Positions 8,174-21,140 are shown, counted from the first letter of the stretch. The stretch is 55,214 nucleotides of DNA from Burkholderiales bacterium (GCA_947464185.1 CANHVY010000028.1:1-55214), one strand, 5' to 3'. The notes: generated by a model not told the origin, from the sequence alone. Translations and numbers: made by a program.

Positions 8174-9454
8174 TCACTTGGACTTGGCCGGCACGTTGGC
8201 CTTGCCCTTGTTTTCCGGGATGAAGTCGCTCCACGGGTCAGCCACCACGGGGCCGGGGGTCTTCCACACCACCTTGAACTGGCCATCAGCCTGCACTTCG
8301 CCGATGAACACACTCTTGTGGAGGTGGTGGTTCTTGTCATCCATCTTGCTGGTGATGCCCGATGGCGCCTTGAAGGTCTGCCCGTACATGGCCGCACGCA
8401 CCTTGTCCACGTCTGTGCTCTTGGCCTTGGTCACAGCCTGGGCCCACATGTGCACGCCGATGTAGGTGGCCTCCATCGGGTCGTTCGTCAGGGGCTTGTC
8501 CTTGTGGCCCGGGATGTTCTTGGCCTTGGCGTAGGCCGACCACTTCTTGATGAACTCGTCGTTGGTCGGGTTCTTGATCGACATGAAGTAGTTCCACGCC
8601 GCCAGGTGTCCCACCAGCGGCTTGGTGTCCACGCCGCGCAGTTCTTCCTCACCGACCGAGAAGGCCACCACGGGCACGTCCTTGGCCTTCAAGCCCTGGT
8701 TGCCCAGTTCCTTGTAGAAGGGCACGTTGGAGTCGCCGTTGATGGTGGACACCACCGCCGTCTTCTTGCCTTCGCTCGAGAACTTCTTGATCTTGGCAAT
8801 GATGCTCTGGTAGTCGGAGTGGCCGAAGGGCGTGTACTCCTCCAAGATGTCTGCATCCGCAATGCCCTTGGCCTTCAGAAAGGCGCGCAGGATCTTGTTG
8901 GTCGTGCGCGGGTACACATAGTCGGTACCGAGCAGCACGAAGCGCTTGGCGCCGCCGCCATCCTTGCTCATGAGGTATTCCACCGCAGGAATGGCCTGCT
9001 GGTTGGGGGCCGCACCGGTATAGAACACGTTGGGGCTGAGTTCCTCGCCCTCGTACTGCACGGGATAGAACAGCAGGCTGTTGGTCTGCTCGAACACCGG
9101 CAGCACCGACTTGCGCGACACGCTGGTCCAGCAGCCGAACACCGCGGCCACCTTGTCCTGGGAAATCAACTGCTTGGCCTTCTCGGCGAACAGCGGCCAG
9201 TTGGAGGCCGGGTCCACCACCACCGGCTCGAGCTTCTTGCCCAGAACGCCGCCCTTGGCATTGATCTCGTCGATGGCCATCAACACGGTGTCCTTGAGCA
9301 CCGTCTCCGAAATCGCCATCGTGCCGGACAGCGAGTGCAGCACGCCCACCTTGATGGTGTTCTGGGCCAGGGCCGGCACGGCAAAACCGGCGGCGACGAG
9401 TGCGGATGCCAGCGTCTTGAGGCCGGCGCGACGGAGAGGATTGCCAAGGGTCAT
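8174..9454 (-). CDS. urtA: urea ABC transporter substrate-binding protein UrtA
   Basis: 426 residues from ATG 9454, with a GGAG ribosome site six bases upstream. The signal peptide has the LASALVAAGFAVPALA pattern, with probable cleavage before QNTIKVGVLHSLSGT. The rest is a periplasmic-binding type-1 fold of the FmdD/UrtA family; SLSGTMAISE is characteristic of urea and short-chain-amide binders. It is the first gene of urtABCDE and is preceded by a sigma-54 promoter, so expression probably rises under nitrogen limitation. Its position opposite the urease genes supports urea as substrate. Confidence 0.94.
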   Translation of the reverse strand: MTLGNPLRRAGLKTLASALVAAGFAVPALAQNTIKVGVLHSLSGTMAISETVLKDTVLMAIDEINAKGGVLGKKLEPVVVDPASNWPLFAEKAKQLISQDKVAAVFGCWTSVSRKSVLPVFEQTNSLLFYPVQYEGEELSPNVFYTGAAPNQQAIPAVEYLMSKDGGGAKRFVLLGTDYVYPRTTNKILRAFLKAKGIADADILEEYTPFGHSDYQSIIAKIKKFSSEGKKTAVVSTINGDSNVPFYKELGNQGLKAKDVPVVAFSVGEEELRGVDTKPLVGHLAAWNYFMSIKNPTNDEFIKKWSAYAKAKNIPGHKDKPLTNDPMEATYIGVHMWAQAVTKAKSTDVDKVRAAMYGQTFKAPSGITSKMDDKNHHLHKSVFIGEVQADGQFKVVWKTPGPVVADPWSDFIPENKGKANVPAKSK

Positions 9455-9499
9455 GAGTGCTCCATGAGGGTTGATGAGGACGATTCCGGGTCAGACGTC

Positions 9500-9516
9500 A
9501 GCAATGACCGTGCCAA
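9500..9516 (-). promoter_or_regulatory. sigma-54 (-24/-12) promoter of urtABCDE
   Basis: Read on the minus strand this is TTGGCACG-GTCA-TTGCT, matching the RpoN consensus YTGGCACG-N4-TTGCW throughout. GG (-24) is at 9514-9513 and GC (-12) at 9502-9501, with exact spacing. Transcription would begin near 9489-9490, leaving about a 36-nt leader before urtA. RpoN promoters need an enhancer-binding activator; NtrC is the expected one for urea uptake, but I did not find a convincing NtrC dyad close by. Confidence 0.85.
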
Positions 9517-9578
9517 CCTCCTGGCAATTGGCAAGCAGGCGCATTACGATGGCATCGAATCTGCTTGCATCAGCCACC

Positions 9579-9881
9579 ATGGAACTCACCCCGCGCGAGA
9601 AAGACAAGCTGTTGATCTTCACCGCAGCCCTGCTGGCAGAACGCCGGCGCGCACGCGGACTGAGGCTCAACCACCCCGAAGCGGTCGCGCTGATCACAGC
9701 CGCCGTGATGGAAGGCGCACGCGACGGCAAGACCGTGGCGCAGTTGATGAGTGAAGGCAAGACGGTGCTGACACGGGCTGATGTCATGGAGGGCGTGGCG
9801 GACATGATTCCCGACATCCAGGTGGAAGCCACCTTCCCGGACGGCACCAAGCTGGTGACCGTGCACCAGCCCATCACCTGA
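9579..9881 (+). CDS. ureA: urease subunit gamma
   Basis: 100 residues from ATG 9579 ([20 protein letters not shown]); upstream in-frame codons do not resemble the family. The whole protein matches the short UreA type, including [14 protein letters not shown] and ending [15 protein letters not shown]. UreA is the small structural subunit of the UreABC nickel urease. The gene is divergent from urtA across a 124-bp shared control region and is followed by a small membrane-protein ORF before ureB. Confidence 0.95.
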   Translation: MELTPREKDKLLIFTAALLAERRRARGLRLNHPEAVALITAAVMEGARDGKTVAQLMSEGKTVLTRADVMEGVADMIPDIQVEATFPDGTKLVTVHQPIT

Positions 9882-9941
9882 CCTGTTGCAGGCCTCAGTT
9901 CCGGACACGCCAGGTCCTCAACCACCCGACAACGCACCAAG

Positions 9942-10106
9942 ATGAAGCACTTCCTGACCTTCTTCGCCTTCTTCTGGGCCGTCGCAGCCCAGGCCCATGA
10001 CGGGCACGGCCTGTCGGGCGCCCATTGGCATGCCACGGACGTCGCAGGCTTCGTCGCCGCTGCCGTGGCCGCAGCGGCATTCCTGTGGTGGCGCGGGAGG
10101 AAGTGA
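9942..10106 (+). CDS. 54-residue His-rich membrane protein between ureA and ureB
   Basis: An ORF of 54 codons from ATG 9942 to TGA 10104-10106; its stop overlaps the ureB start by one base (TGATG), a coupling that supports real translation. It begins [18 protein letters not shown], a likely signal sequence or first membrane helix. A His-rich patch [16 protein letters not shown] (about 18-33, with His at 19, 22, 28 and 30) follows, then a second hydrophobic segment (about 34-50) and a basic end WWRGRK. HupE/UreJ nickel-permease genes can occupy this place and also begin with a signal and an HDGHG-like patch, but this protein is only about a quarter of their length. A role in nickel or copper binding is inference. 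Confidence 0.75.
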   Translation: MKHFLTFFAFFWAVAAQAHDGHGLSGAHWHATDVAGFVAAAVAAAAFLWWRGRK

Positions 10107-10411
10107 TGGTTCCCGGCGAGCTGCTCACCGACGATGGCGAACTCGAACTCAACCCGGGGCGCCGCAGGCGCACCGTGGTGGTCGAGAACACCGCCGACCG
10201 CCCCATCCAGGTGGGCTCGCACTATCACTTTGCCGAGACCAACGCGGCCTTGCGCTTCGATCGACAGGCCGCGCACGGGATGCGCTTGAACATCGCCTCG
10301 GGCACCGCCGTACGCTTCGAGCCCGGCCAGCAACGCACGGTGGAGTTGGTGGACTACGCGGGCGACCGTCAGGTGTGGGGCTTTCGCGGCCTTGTGCAAG
10401 GAGCGCTGTGA
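10106..10411 (+). CDS. ureB: urease subunit beta
   Basis: 101 residues from ATG 10106 ([19 protein letters not shown]). UreB hallmarks are visible: [17 protein letters not shown] near residue 30, and [20 protein letters not shown] with the closing GFRGLVQG. It is the beta structural subunit of urease. It overlaps the preceding small ORF by one base, and its stop overlaps the ureC ATG by one base. Confidence 0.96.
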   Translation: MVPGELLTDDGELELNPGRRRRTVVVENTADRPIQVGSHYHFAETNAALRFDRQAAHGMRLNIASGTAVRFEPGQQRTVELVDYAGDRQVWGFRGLVQGAL

Positions 10412-12138
10412 TGGCATCCATCGGAAGACGTGCGTATGCCGAGATGTACGGGCCCACGGTGGGCGATCGCATCCGCCTGGCCGACACCGGCCTGGTCGTG
10501 CAGGTGGAGCAGGACCTGACCCTGCGCAGCGGCGGCTACGGCGAGGAGGTCAAGTTCGGCGGAGGCAAGACCATCCGTGACGGCATGGGCCAGAGCCAGC
10601 GGCGCAACGGGCCAGGGCCGGGTGACGCCGTGGACTGCGTGATCACCAACGCGCTGATCATCGACCATTGGGGCATCGTGAAGGCCGATATCGGCCTGCG
10701 CGGCCAACGCATCTGCGGCATCGGCAAGGCCGGCAACCCGGATGTGCAGACGGGCGTGGACATCGTCATCGGCCCGGGCACCGAGGTCATCGCCGGTGAA
10801 GGGATGATCGTCACCGCCGGCGGCATCGACAGCCACATCCACTTCATCTGTCCTCAACAGATCGAAGAGTCGCTGATGTCGGGCGTGACCACCATGCTGG
10901 GCGGCGGCACCGGGCCGGCCACCGGCACCTTCGCGACCACCTGCACCCCTGGGCCGGCCAACATCGCCGGCATGCTGCAGGCCGCGGAGGCCTTTCCCAT
11001 GAACCTCGGCTTCCTCGGCAAGGGCAACGCCAGCCGACCCGAGGCGCTGCAGCAGCAGGTCGAGGCCGGCGTCATCGGCATGAAGCTGCATGAGGACTGG
11101 GGCACCACGCCCAGCGCCATCGACTGCTGCCTCAGCGTGGCCGAGGCCACCGACACGCAGGTGTCCATCCATTCCGACACGCTGAACGAGTCCGGCTTCG
11201 TCGAGAACACGATCGCGGCCACCAAGGGCCGCTCCCTGTGCGCGTTCCACACCGAAGGCGCCGGTGGCGGCCACGCCCCCGACATCATGAAGGTGGTGGG
11301 CGAGGCCAACTTCCTGCCCAGCAGCACCAACCCCACCATGCCCTACACCACCAACACGGTGGACGAGCACCTGGACATGCTGATGGTGTGCCACCACCTG
11401 GACGCCGCCATCGCCGAAGACCTGGCCTTTGCCGAGAGCCGCATCCGGCGCGAGACCATCGCCGCCGAAGACGTGCTGCACGATCTGGGCGCCATCAGCA
11501 TGATGAGCAGCGACAGCCAGGCCATGGGCCGCGTCGGCGAGGTCATCATCCGCACCTGGCAAACCGCGCACAAGATGAAGGCTCAGCGCGGCGCATTGCC
11601 CCAGGACAGTGAGCGCCACGACAACTTCCGCGTCAAGCGCTACGTGGCCAAGTACACCATCAACCCGGCGCTGGCCAACGGCATCGCACACGAGGTAGGC
11701 AGCATCGAAGTGGGCAAGTGGGCCGATCTGGTGCTGTGGAAGCCGGCGTTCTTCGGCGTCAAGCCCGCGCTGATCCTCAAGGGGGGCTTCATCGCCGCGG
11801 CCGCCATGGGCGACCCCAACGCCAGCATCCCGACGCCCCAGCCCGTGCACTTCCGGCCGATGTTCGGCAGCTTCGGCGGCGCCTTGGCCCACGGGTCCAT
11901 CACGTTCGTCAGTCAGGTGTCGCTGGCCAACGGCGCGGCAGCGGGCCTGGGCCTGCGCAAGACACTGGCAGCCGTCAAGGGCTGCCGAACGGTGCGCAAG
12001 GCCGACATGGTGCACAACAGCTATCTGCCGGTGATGGACATCGATGCGCAGACCTACGCGGTGCGTGCCGATGGGCAACTGCTCACCTGTGAGCCCGCGG
12101 TGTCGCTGCCGATGGCGCAGCGCTACTTCCTCTTCTAG
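10411..12138 (+). CDS. ureC: urease subunit alpha (catalytic)
   Basis: 575 residues from ATG 10411. It hydrolyses urea to ammonia and carbamate at a di-nickel centre in the cytoplasm. The active-site elements are intact: [14 protein letters not shown] (metal His pair), [11 protein letters not shown] (the carbamylated Lys), [12 protein letters not shown] and [12 protein letters not shown] (further His), the flap CHHLD, and [15 protein letters not shown]. Length and motifs indicate an active enzyme. ureC closes the cluster: the next gene is the convergent ihfB, so the nickel-insertion genes that usually follow (ureE, F, G) are not here. Confidence 0.97.
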   Translation: MASIGRRAYAEMYGPTVGDRIRLADTGLVVQVEQDLTLRSGGYGEEVKFGGGKTIRDGMGQSQRRNGPGPGDAVDCVITNALIIDHWGIVKADIGLRGQRICGIGKAGNPDVQTGVDIVIGPGTEVIAGEGMIVTAGGIDSHIHFICPQQIEESLMSGVTTMLGGGTGPATGTFATTCTPGPANIAGMLQAAEAFPMNLGFLGKGNASRPEALQQQVEAGVIGMKLHEDWGTTPSAIDCCLSVAEATDTQVSIHSDTLNESGFVENTIAATKGRSLCAFHTEGAGGGHAPDIMKVVGEANFLPSSTNPTMPYTTNTVDEHLDMLMVCHHLDAAIAEDLAFAESRIRRETIAAEDVLHDLGAISMMSSDSQAMGRVGEVIIRTWQTAHKMKAQRGALPQDSERHDNFRVKRYVAKYTINPALANGIAHEVGSIEVGKWADLVLWKPAFFGVKPALILKGGFIAAAAMGDPNASIPTPQPVHFRPMFGSFGGALAHGSITFVSQVSLANGAAAGLGLRKTLAAVKGCRTVRKADMVHNSYLPVMDIDAQTYAVRADGQLLTCEPAVSLPMAQRYFLF

Positions 12139-12142
12139 CCCC

Positions 12143-12171
12143 AGAAAAGAAAAAGCCGCCCGAGGGCGGCT
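12143..12171 (-). terminator. intrinsic terminator of ihfB
   Basis: On the minus strand AGCCGCC pairs with GGCGGCT (12154-12171), immediately followed by TTTTTCTTTTC, giving a G+C-rich hairpin plus U-run just past the ihfB stop. On the plus strand no U-run follows, so it is a poor terminator for ureC. Confidence 0.85.
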
Positions 12172-12189
12172 GTGCGCCAGAACGTGGCC

Positions 12190-12525
12190 TCAGGCGGCCC
12201 GGGCGGGCGCCTTGTTTTCGGCCAGAGGCGGCTCGGGCGGCATGGGCAGCGCATCCACCGACTCGCGCAGCGCCTTGCCCGGCTTGAAGTGCGGCACCAG
12301 CTTTTCGGGAATCGTCACCTGCGCGCCGCTGCGGGGATTGCGCCCCACGCGCGGCGGCCGGCGGCTGATGGAAAAGCTGCCAAACCCACGGATCTCGATG
12401 CGGTGCCCGCGTGCCAGGGCATCGGACATCGCATCCAGCATCGTCTTGACCGCGAACTCGGTGTCGCGCTGCGTGAGCTGCGCGAACCGCTCGGCCAGAC
12501 GAAGCACCAGATCCGAACGGGTCAT
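12190..12525 (-). CDS. ihfB: integration host factor subunit beta
   Basis: 111 residues, full HU/IHF fold (about 1-92) with the DNA-bending arm [20 protein letters not shown], which has the conserved Pro, and [14 protein letters not shown] at the start. The [12 protein letters not shown] form and the position after rpsA identify IhfB rather than HU. A short disordered Pro/Ala-rich tail (from about 93) is extra to the E. coli length and common in this order. It lies 5 bp behind rpsA, probably in the same transcript, and ends at the intrinsic terminator. Confidence 0.94.
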   Translation of the reverse strand: MTRSDLVLRLAERFAQLTQRDTEFAVKTMLDAMSDALARGHRIEIRGFGSFSISRRPPRVGRNPRSGAQVTIPEKLVPHFKPGKALRESVDALPMPPEPPLAENKAPARAA

Positions 12526-12530
12526 GGACT

Positions 12531-14243
12531 TCAGCCGTTGTTGCTGTTGTCCAGCTTGGCGCGCAGGAGCGCACCCAGACTGGTGGTGCCGGCGTTTTCA
12601 CGCTCGTTGTTCTGCGACAGGCGCTGCATGGCTTCCTGCTGGTCCGCCACGTCCTTGGCCTTGATGGAGAGCTGGATCGAACGGGCCTTGCGGTCCACGT
12701 TGATGACCATCACGGAGACGTCATCACCTTCCTTCAGCACGTTGCGCGCGTCTTCCACGCGGTCGCGGCTGATCTCGCTGGCGCGCAGGTAACCCGTCAC
12801 GTCATCGGCCAACTGGATCTCGGCGCCGCGCGGGTCGACGGTCTTGACCTTGCCGGCCACCACGGCGCCACGGTCGTTGATCGTGGTGAAGGTGGTGAAC
12901 GGATCGGTGTCGAGCTGCTTGACACCCAGGGAGATGCGCTCGCGCTCCACGTCGATGGCCAGCACGATGGCGTCGACTTCCTGACCCTTCTTGTAATTGC
13001 GAACGGCCGATTCGCCGGGCTCGTTCCACGACAGGTCGGACAGGTGCACCAGGCCGTCGATGCCCTGCGCCAGGCCGATGAACACGCCGAAGTCGGTGAT
13101 GGACTTGACGGGGCCCTTGACGCGGTCGCCGCGCTTGACGGTGGAGCTGAACTCCTCCCAGGGGTTGGCCCGGCACTGCTTCATGCCCAGGCTGATGCGG
13201 CGCTTGTCCTCGTCGATCTCCAGCACCATGACCTCGGTCTCGTCGCCCAGCGACACGACCTTGGCCGGGGCCACGTTCTTGTTGGTCCAGTCCATCTCGG
13301 ACACGTGCACCAGGCCCTCGATGCCCGGCTCGATCTCGACGAAGGCACCGTAGTCGGCGATGTTGGTGACCTTGCCGAACAGGCGGGTGCCCGTGGGGTA
13401 GCGGCGGGCCACGCCGTGCCAGGGGTCGTCGCCCAGTTGCTTGATGCCCAGGCTGACGCGGTTCTTCTCGGCATCGAACTTCAGCACCTTGGCGCTGAGC
13501 TCCTGGCCGACCTGCACCACCTCGCTGGGGTGGCGCACGCGGCGCCAGGCCATGTCGGTGATGTGCAGCAGGCCGTCGATGCCGCCCAGGTCCACGAACG
13601 CACCGTACTCGGTGATGTTCTTGACCACGCCATGCACGATCGCGCCTTCCTGCAAGGTCTCCAGCAGCTTGGCGCGCTCTTCGCCCATCGAGGCCTCGAC
13701 CACGGCGCGGCGCGACAGCACCACGTTGTTGCGCTTGCGGTCGAGCTTGATGACCTTGAATTCCATGGTCTTGCCCTCGAAGGGCGACATGTCCTTCACC
13801 GGGCGGGTGTCCAGCAGCGAGCCGGGCAGGAAGGCGCGGATGCCGTTCACCAGCACCGTCAGGCCACCCTTGACCTTGCCGCTGACCGTGCCCGTGACGA
13901 AGTCACCCGACTCCAGCGCCGTCTCCAGCGACAGCCAGGACGCCAGGCGCTTGGCCTTGTCACGCGACAGGATGGTGTCGCCATAACCGTTCTCGACTGC
14001 GTCGATCGCCACGGAGACGTAGTCGCCGACCTGGACTTCGAGTTCACCGTGGTCGTTCTTGAACTCCTCGATGGGCACGTAGGACTCGCTCTTGAGGCCT
14101 GCGTTGACCACGACGTGGTTGAAGTCGATGCGCACCACTTCGGCGGTGATGACCTCACCCGCACGCATCTCGCTGCGCTGCAGGGATTCCTCGAAGAGGG
14201 CGGCAAAAGACTCTCCGCCCATGGCGGCTTGCATTTCAGACAT
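12531..14243 (-). CDS. rpsA: 30S ribosomal protein S1
   Basis: 570 residues from ATG 14243 ([20 protein letters not shown]). Six S1 RNA-binding repeats follow in tandem, recognisable from phrases such as [40 protein letters not shown] and [20 protein letters not shown]. It binds mRNA on the small ribosomal subunit. The frame upstream of 14243 is open but lacks family resemblance. The 176-bp gap to aroA-cmk is rich in dyads, including CACCGGGCCCGGTG at 14329-14342, and may hold its own promoter or autoregulatory leader. Confidence 0.96.
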   Translation of the reverse strand: MSEMQAAMGGESFAALFEESLQRSEMRAGEVITAEVVRIDFNHVVVNAGLKSESYVPIEEFKNDHGELEVQVGDYVSVAIDAVENGYGDTILSRDKAKRLASWLSLETALESGDFVTGTVSGKVKGGLTVLVNGIRAFLPGSLLDTRPVKDMSPFEGKTMEFKVIKLDRKRNNVVLSRRAVVEASMGEERAKLLETLQEGAIVHGVVKNITEYGAFVDLGGIDGLLHITDMAWRRVRHPSEVVQVGQELSAKVLKFDAEKNRVSLGIKQLGDDPWHGVARRYPTGTRLFGKVTNIADYGAFVEIEPGIEGLVHVSEMDWTNKNVAPAKVVSLGDETEVMVLEIDEDKRRISLGMKQCRANPWEEFSSTVKRGDRVKGPVKSITDFGVFIGLAQGIDGLVHLSDLSWNEPGESAVRNYKKGQEVDAIVLAIDVERERISLGVKQLDTDPFTTFTTINDRGAVVAGKVKTVDPRGAEIQLADDVTGYLRASEISRDRVEDARNVLKEGDDVSVMVINVDRKARSIQLSIKAKDVADQQEAMQRLSQNNERENAGTTSLGALLRAKLDNSNNG

Positions 14244-14419
14244 GTGGTTTCCTGCGCCGGCCCGATCAGGAAAGGTGAAAGCCGGCAATGTGTGCAACAG
14301 ACGTTGCGGGGGTTGCAATGGTGACAATCACCGGGCCCGGTGGCCTGACGGCCGGAAGGGGAGCCCGGTGGGCGGTGTGCCCTGCCGGGAAGAGCCGGCG
14401 CCTGCGCACCGGCCCTTCG

Positions 14420-16444
14420 TCAGAAAGGCCTGCGTTGGCTCCACCACTCCAGCACGAGACCGACGGATTCATCGATGCCCATGTCGGAGTTGTCCAGAGC
14501 CAACGCATCTTCGGCGGGCTTCAGAGGCGACGCGCTGCGGACTCTGTCCTGCTCGTCACGCCGCTCAAGATCTGCGCGAAGCTCTGCGAGTTTAGCCTGA
14601 ATACCCTTTGAAATCAATTGCTTATGGCGCCTGTCGGCCCTGCGGGCGGCACTCGCCGTGAGAAACACCTTGAGCGCCGCATCGGGAAAAACCACCGTGC
14701 CCATGTCCCGGCCATCGGCCACCAGCCCGGGCAGGCGGCGGAAGGACAGTTGCAACTCGTGCAGCGCCTGGCGCACGGCAGGGTGGGCCGAGACCTGCGA
14801 GGCCAGCAGACCGCCGGCCTCGCTGCGCACTTCATCGGTGCGGTCCACGCCGTCCAGCAGCACGCGATCGCCATCGAAGCGCAGATCCAGACCACGGCAG
14901 ACCTCTGCCACCGCGGCACCGTTCGTCAGATCCACGCCTGCACGCTGCGCCGCCACGCCGGCTGCACGGTAGATGGCGCCGGAGTCCAGCAGGTGATAGC
15001 CCAGGCTCAAGGCCAGTCGCCCCGCCAGCGTGCCCTTGCCTGAAGCCGAGGGGCCGTCCACGGCGATCACCGGCACCGCAGCGGCGTCTGCGCGCGCCAG
15101 GCTGAACAGGGCCTCGAAGTAGTCGGGAAAGGTCTTGGCCACACACGCCGGCTCGAGGATGCGCACGGGCACCGCTGCGCCTGGCGTTGACGCCAGGGCC
15201 AAGGGGTTGAACGCCGCCAGTGACAGACACATCGCCATGCGGTGGTCGTCGTAGGTGTGCACCGCCGCGGCCCGCCACTGCACCGGGGGGGTCACGTCGA
15301 TGAAATCGGGCCCCTCGATCACGTGGGCACCCGTCTTGCGCAGTTCGGCGGCCATCGCCGCGATCCGGTCGGTCTCCTTCACGCGCCAACTGGCGATGTT
15401 GGTCAGCCGCGTCGGGCCGTCGGCGTACAGCGCCATCACGGCCAGGGTCATGGCCGCGTCGGGGATGTGGTTGCAATCGAGCTGAAGCGCCTTCAGCGGC
15501 CAGGTGCCCCGCTCGACTTCCAACCAGTTGGCGCCGCTGCGCACGGTGGCGCCCATGGCTTGCGCGGCCTCCACGAAGCGGATGTCCCCCTGAATGGAAG
15601 CAGCGCCCACGCCCTCGATGCGCACGGGCGCCCCCGGCCGGGCCGCCAGGGCGCCCAGTGCGATGAAGTACGAGGCGGACGAGGCATCGCCTTCCACGTG
15701 CACATCGCCTGGCGTGCGGTAGGCGCTGCCCGCAGGCAGGGTGAAGCGCTGGAAACCCTCGCGCTCCACCTTGATGCCGAACTGCGCCAGCATGTTCAGC
15801 GTGATCTCGATGTAGGGCTTGGAGATCAATTCGCCGTCGACCTCGATCACCACGGCCGCGTCTGCGGCCACCAGCGGCAGCGCCAGCAGCAACGCGGTGA
15901 GGAACTGGCTGGAGACGTCGCCCCTCACCCGGATCGGTTGCGACAGGTTCAGGCGTCCACCGGCGCGGCCCTGCAGTCGCAGGGGCGGATAGCCCTCCTG
16001 ACCTTCGCACGTGACCTCGCAACCCAGCGGACGCAGCGCCTGCACCAGATCACCGATGGGGCGCTCGTGCATGCGCGCCACGCCTGACAGGCGAAAGTCC
16101 CCACCCTGCGTGGCGGCCAGCACCGCCAGTGCCGCCGTCAAAGGCCTCATCGCGGTGCCGGCGTTGCCCAGGAACAGCGCGGCCTGGTGCACCTTCAGCC
16201 GCCCGCCCAGGCCCGTGACATGCCACTGTGCGCCACGGGATTCGACACCGCAGCCCAGGGCGCGCAAGGCCTCCAGCATCACCCGGGTGTCGTCAGACGC
16301 CAGCAGGTCGTGGATGACCGTGGTGCCTTCGGCCAGACCGGCCAGCAACAGCACGCGGTTGGAGATGCTCTTGGAGCCGGGCAGCCGCACCGTGCCGGCG
16401 GCGGACTTCAGGGGGGGCAGATCGAGGAAAGGGATCGCGTACAT
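14420..16444 (-). CDS. aroA-cmk: fused EPSP synthase / cytidylate kinase
   Basis: 674 residues in a single frame. Residues 1 to about 440 are 3-phosphoshikimate 1-carboxyvinyltransferase (shikimate step 6), with [35 protein letters not shown] and the late KETDRI and YDDHRMAM motifs. After a short Ala/Asp linker, about 453-674 form cytidylate kinase (CMP/dCMP phosphorylation), with [29 protein letters not shown] and [15 protein letters not shown]. This fusion is known in Burkholderiales and is not a sequencing artefact. It sits between tyrA (54-bp gap) and rpsA. Confidence 0.95.
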   Translation of the reverse strand: MYAIPFLDLPPLKSAAGTVRLPGSKSISNRVLLLAGLAEGTTVIHDLLASDDTRVMLEALRALGCGVESRGAQWHVTGLGGRLKVHQAALFLGNAGTAMRPLTAALAVLAATQGGDFRLSGVARMHERPIGDLVQALRPLGCEVTCEGQEGYPPLRLQGRAGGRLNLSQPIRVRGDVSSQFLTALLLALPLVAADAAVVIEVDGELISKPYIEITLNMLAQFGIKVEREGFQRFTLPAGSAYRTPGDVHVEGDASSASYFIALGALAARPGAPVRIEGVGAASIQGDIRFVEAAQAMGATVRSGANWLEVERGTWPLKALQLDCNHIPDAAMTLAVMALYADGPTRLTNIASWRVKETDRIAAMAAELRKTGAHVIEGPDFIDVTPPVQWRAAAVHTYDDHRMAMCLSLAAFNPLALASTPGAAVPVRILEPACVAKTFPDYFEALFSLARADAAAVPVIAVDGPSASGKGTLAGRLALSLGYHLLDSGAIYRAAGVAAQRAGVDLTNGAAVAEVCRGLDLRFDGDRVLLDGVDRTDEVRSEAGGLLASQVSAHPAVRQALHELQLSFRRLPGLVADGRDMGTVVFPDAALKVFLTASAARRADRRHKQLISKGIQAKLAELRADLERRDEQDRVRSASPLKPAEDALALDNSDMGIDESVGLVLEWWSQRRPF

Positions 16445-16498
16445 CGTGGTTTCAGCCGTTCACGGCCGTCTCCTGGGGTGCGGGTGCGGAACAGCCGC

Positions 16499-17422
16499 TC
16501 AAGCCGCCTCGTCGGCGGCGGCAGGTCTGGATGCGGCGCCGCCGGCAAGTGCGCCCATCGCAGCCCCCATCTCCCACCGGCTGCGCAGGGCGGAAGGCTG
16601 GGCAATCTGATCCATCAGGGCCTGGGCGTCACTGGCGAGCATGGCGCGCTCGATCTCCCCCAGCACGTGGCGAAAGCTCGCTGCCTGGGCCAGCACCTCG
16701 TCACGGTTGGCCAGCAAGATGTCGCGCCACATCGCGGGCTCGCCCCCGGCGATGCGCGTGAAGTCCCGAAAGCCCGGCCCGGCGAACTGCAGCATGCGTT
16801 CGCCCTGCGGCTGGCGCGCCACCGATGCGACATAGGCAAAGGCCAGCAGGTGCGGCAGGTGGCTGACCGCCGCGAATGCACGGTCGTGGTCCTCGGGGCT
16901 CATGTCACTCACCACGGCACCCACGGACTCCCAAACGGCGCGCGCCCGGCGGGTTCGTTCGGGGTCAGTTTCCTCCAGCGGCGTCAGGATCACGCGGCGG
17001 TCGCGGTACAGGTCGGCATCCGCGGCATCGACGCCCGCGCGCTCCTTGCCTGCAATCGGGTGAGCCGGCACAAACGCGGCGATGTCCGGCCCCAGGGCCG
17101 CACGGGCGGCGGCCACCACATCCCGCTTGGTACTGCCCACGTCCATGCAAAGGGCTTCGGGGCCCAGTTCGGCGCGAAGGCTGGCCAGGACTTCGAAAGT
17201 CGAGGCCACCGGTACCGACAACAGCACGATGTCTGCCCCGCGGACGGCATCGGCTGCGCTGGCACAGGCCTCGTCGATGACGCCCAGCTCCAGGGCACGT
17301 CGACTCGAAGCCTGGGACCGCGAGAAGCCGGCAACGTGCCTGACCAGTCCCGCACGCCGCAGGGCCAGCGCGACACTGCCCCCCATCAGCCCGCAGCCGA
17401 TGATGCCCAGCCGCTCGATCAT
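16499..17422 (-). CDS. tyrA: prephenate dehydrogenase
   Basis: 307 residues from ATG 17422 (MIERLGIIGCGLMGGSVALA). The N-terminal Rossmann NAD site is GCGLMGGS; further motifs are VGSTKRDVV and FVPAHPIAGKERAG, and the helical C-terminal domain includes PEDHDRAFAAVSHLPHLLAF. It makes 4-hydroxyphenylpyruvate for tyrosine synthesis. It starts 2 bp after the pheA stop, so the two aromatic branch enzymes are co-transcribed. Confidence 0.95.
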   Translation of the reverse strand: MIERLGIIGCGLMGGSVALALRRAGLVRHVAGFSRSQASSRRALELGVIDEACASAADAVRGADIVLLSVPVASTFEVLASLRAELGPEALCMDVGSTKRDVVAAARAALGPDIAAFVPAHPIAGKERAGVDAADADLYRDRRVILTPLEETDPERTRRARAVWESVGAVVSDMSPEDHDRAFAAVSHLPHLLAFAYVASVARQPQGERMLQFAGPGFRDFTRIAGGEPAMWRDILLANRDEVLAQAASFRHVLGEIERAMLASDAQALMDQIAQPSALRSRWEMGAAMGALAGGAASRPAAADEAA

Positions 17423-17424
17423 GG

Positions 17425-18509
17425 TCAGTGGGTATCGACCGGGTAGGTGCCCAAGACCTTGAAGAAGGCGCAGGTGCCACGCAACTCCGTCAGGGCCGTG
17501 GACACGCGCGAATCGTCCGGGTGGCCGGCAATGTCGATGTAGAAGTAGTACTCCCACTGGCCCGAACGCGCCGGCCGGGACTCGAATCGCGTCATCGACA
17601 CACCATGCGCCTTCAGCGGCACGAGCATGTCATGCACCGCACCCGGGCGATTGGGCACGGACACCACCAGGCTGGTGCAGTCATGGCCGCTGGCCCCGGG
17701 CGGCGGCACCTGCTGGGGCAAGGCGACGATCGCGAAGCGCGTGCGATTGTGCGCGTCATCCTGAATGGCAGGGGCCACCACATGCAGACCGAATTCGGTG
17801 GCCGCACGTTCACTGGCGATGGCCGCCAACGATTCGTCCAGCGCGGCCAGCCTCGCGCCCTCGGCGTTGCTGGCCACGGGCCGGCGCTCGGCCTGCGGCA
17901 GGTGCAGTGAGAGCCAGGCCTGGCACTGCGCCAGGGCCTGGGGGTGGGCCAGCACCGCGGTGATGCCTTCACGCGAAGCAGTCCTGCGCATCAGGTTGTG
18001 GCGCACCAGCAGGCTGGTCTCGCCCACGATGGACAGCGGCGTATGGAGGAACAGGTCCAGCGAGCGTGCGACCACGCCTTCGGTGGAGTTCTCCACTGGC
18101 ACCACACCGAAATCGGCTGCACCGGCACTGGCCGCGCGGAACACCTCGTCGATGCTGGCGCAGGGCACTCGTTCGATGGACGAACCAAAGTAACCCAGGG
18201 CGGCCTGCTCGCTGAAGGTGCCTGCCGGCCCCAGGTAGGCCACGCGCGAGGCGCTCTCCAGCGACCGGCAGGCGGACATCACCTCACGCCAGATGGGCGC
18301 GATGCTGTCATTCTTCAGCGGTCCCGCGTTGTCGCGCTTCAGCCCCTCGATCACCTGCGCTTCGCGTTCGGGCCGGAACACGGGGGAGCCTTCGTGCTTC
18401 TTGATCTCGCCCACCTCAAGCGCCAGGCCGGCGCGGCGGTTCAGCAGGGTCAGCAACTCCCGGTCAACGGCGTCGATCTGCTCGCGCAGCGCCAGCAGCG
18501 CGGGGTTCA

Positions 18510-18510
<1 letters not shown>
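17425..18510 (-). CDS. pheA: chorismate mutase / prephenate dehydratase
   Basis: 361 residues. Residues 1 to about 90 form an AroQ chorismate mutase ([20 protein letters not shown]). About 90-275 form prephenate dehydratase ([32 protein letters not shown]), and a C-terminal ACT domain (about 280-355) carries the ESRP-type regulatory motif in [11 protein letters not shown], so phenylalanine feedback is expected. It is the phenylalanine branch of the pathway. Its ATG overlaps the gyrA stop by one base; serC, often found between these genes in relatives, is missing. Confidence 0.95.

Positions 18511-21140
<2,630 letters not shown>

Noticed and set aside
9526..9542. A second sigma-54 promoter facing ureA (TTGGCAAG followed by GCA).
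   Set aside because: The spacing between GG and GC is one base short and the -12 half is poor, so it does not meet the strict RpoN requirement.
9843..9860. GGCACCAAGCTGGTGAC inside ureA as an NtrC enhancer for the urtA promoter.
   Set aside because: It encodes the conserved UreA end (DGTKLVT), is only a partial match to TGCACC-N4-TGGTGCA, and lies about 330 bp from the promoter.
10369..12078. A 569-codon open frame antisense to ureC.
   Set aside because: ureC has every catalytic motif; the opposite frame is compositionally biased and shows no family resemblance.
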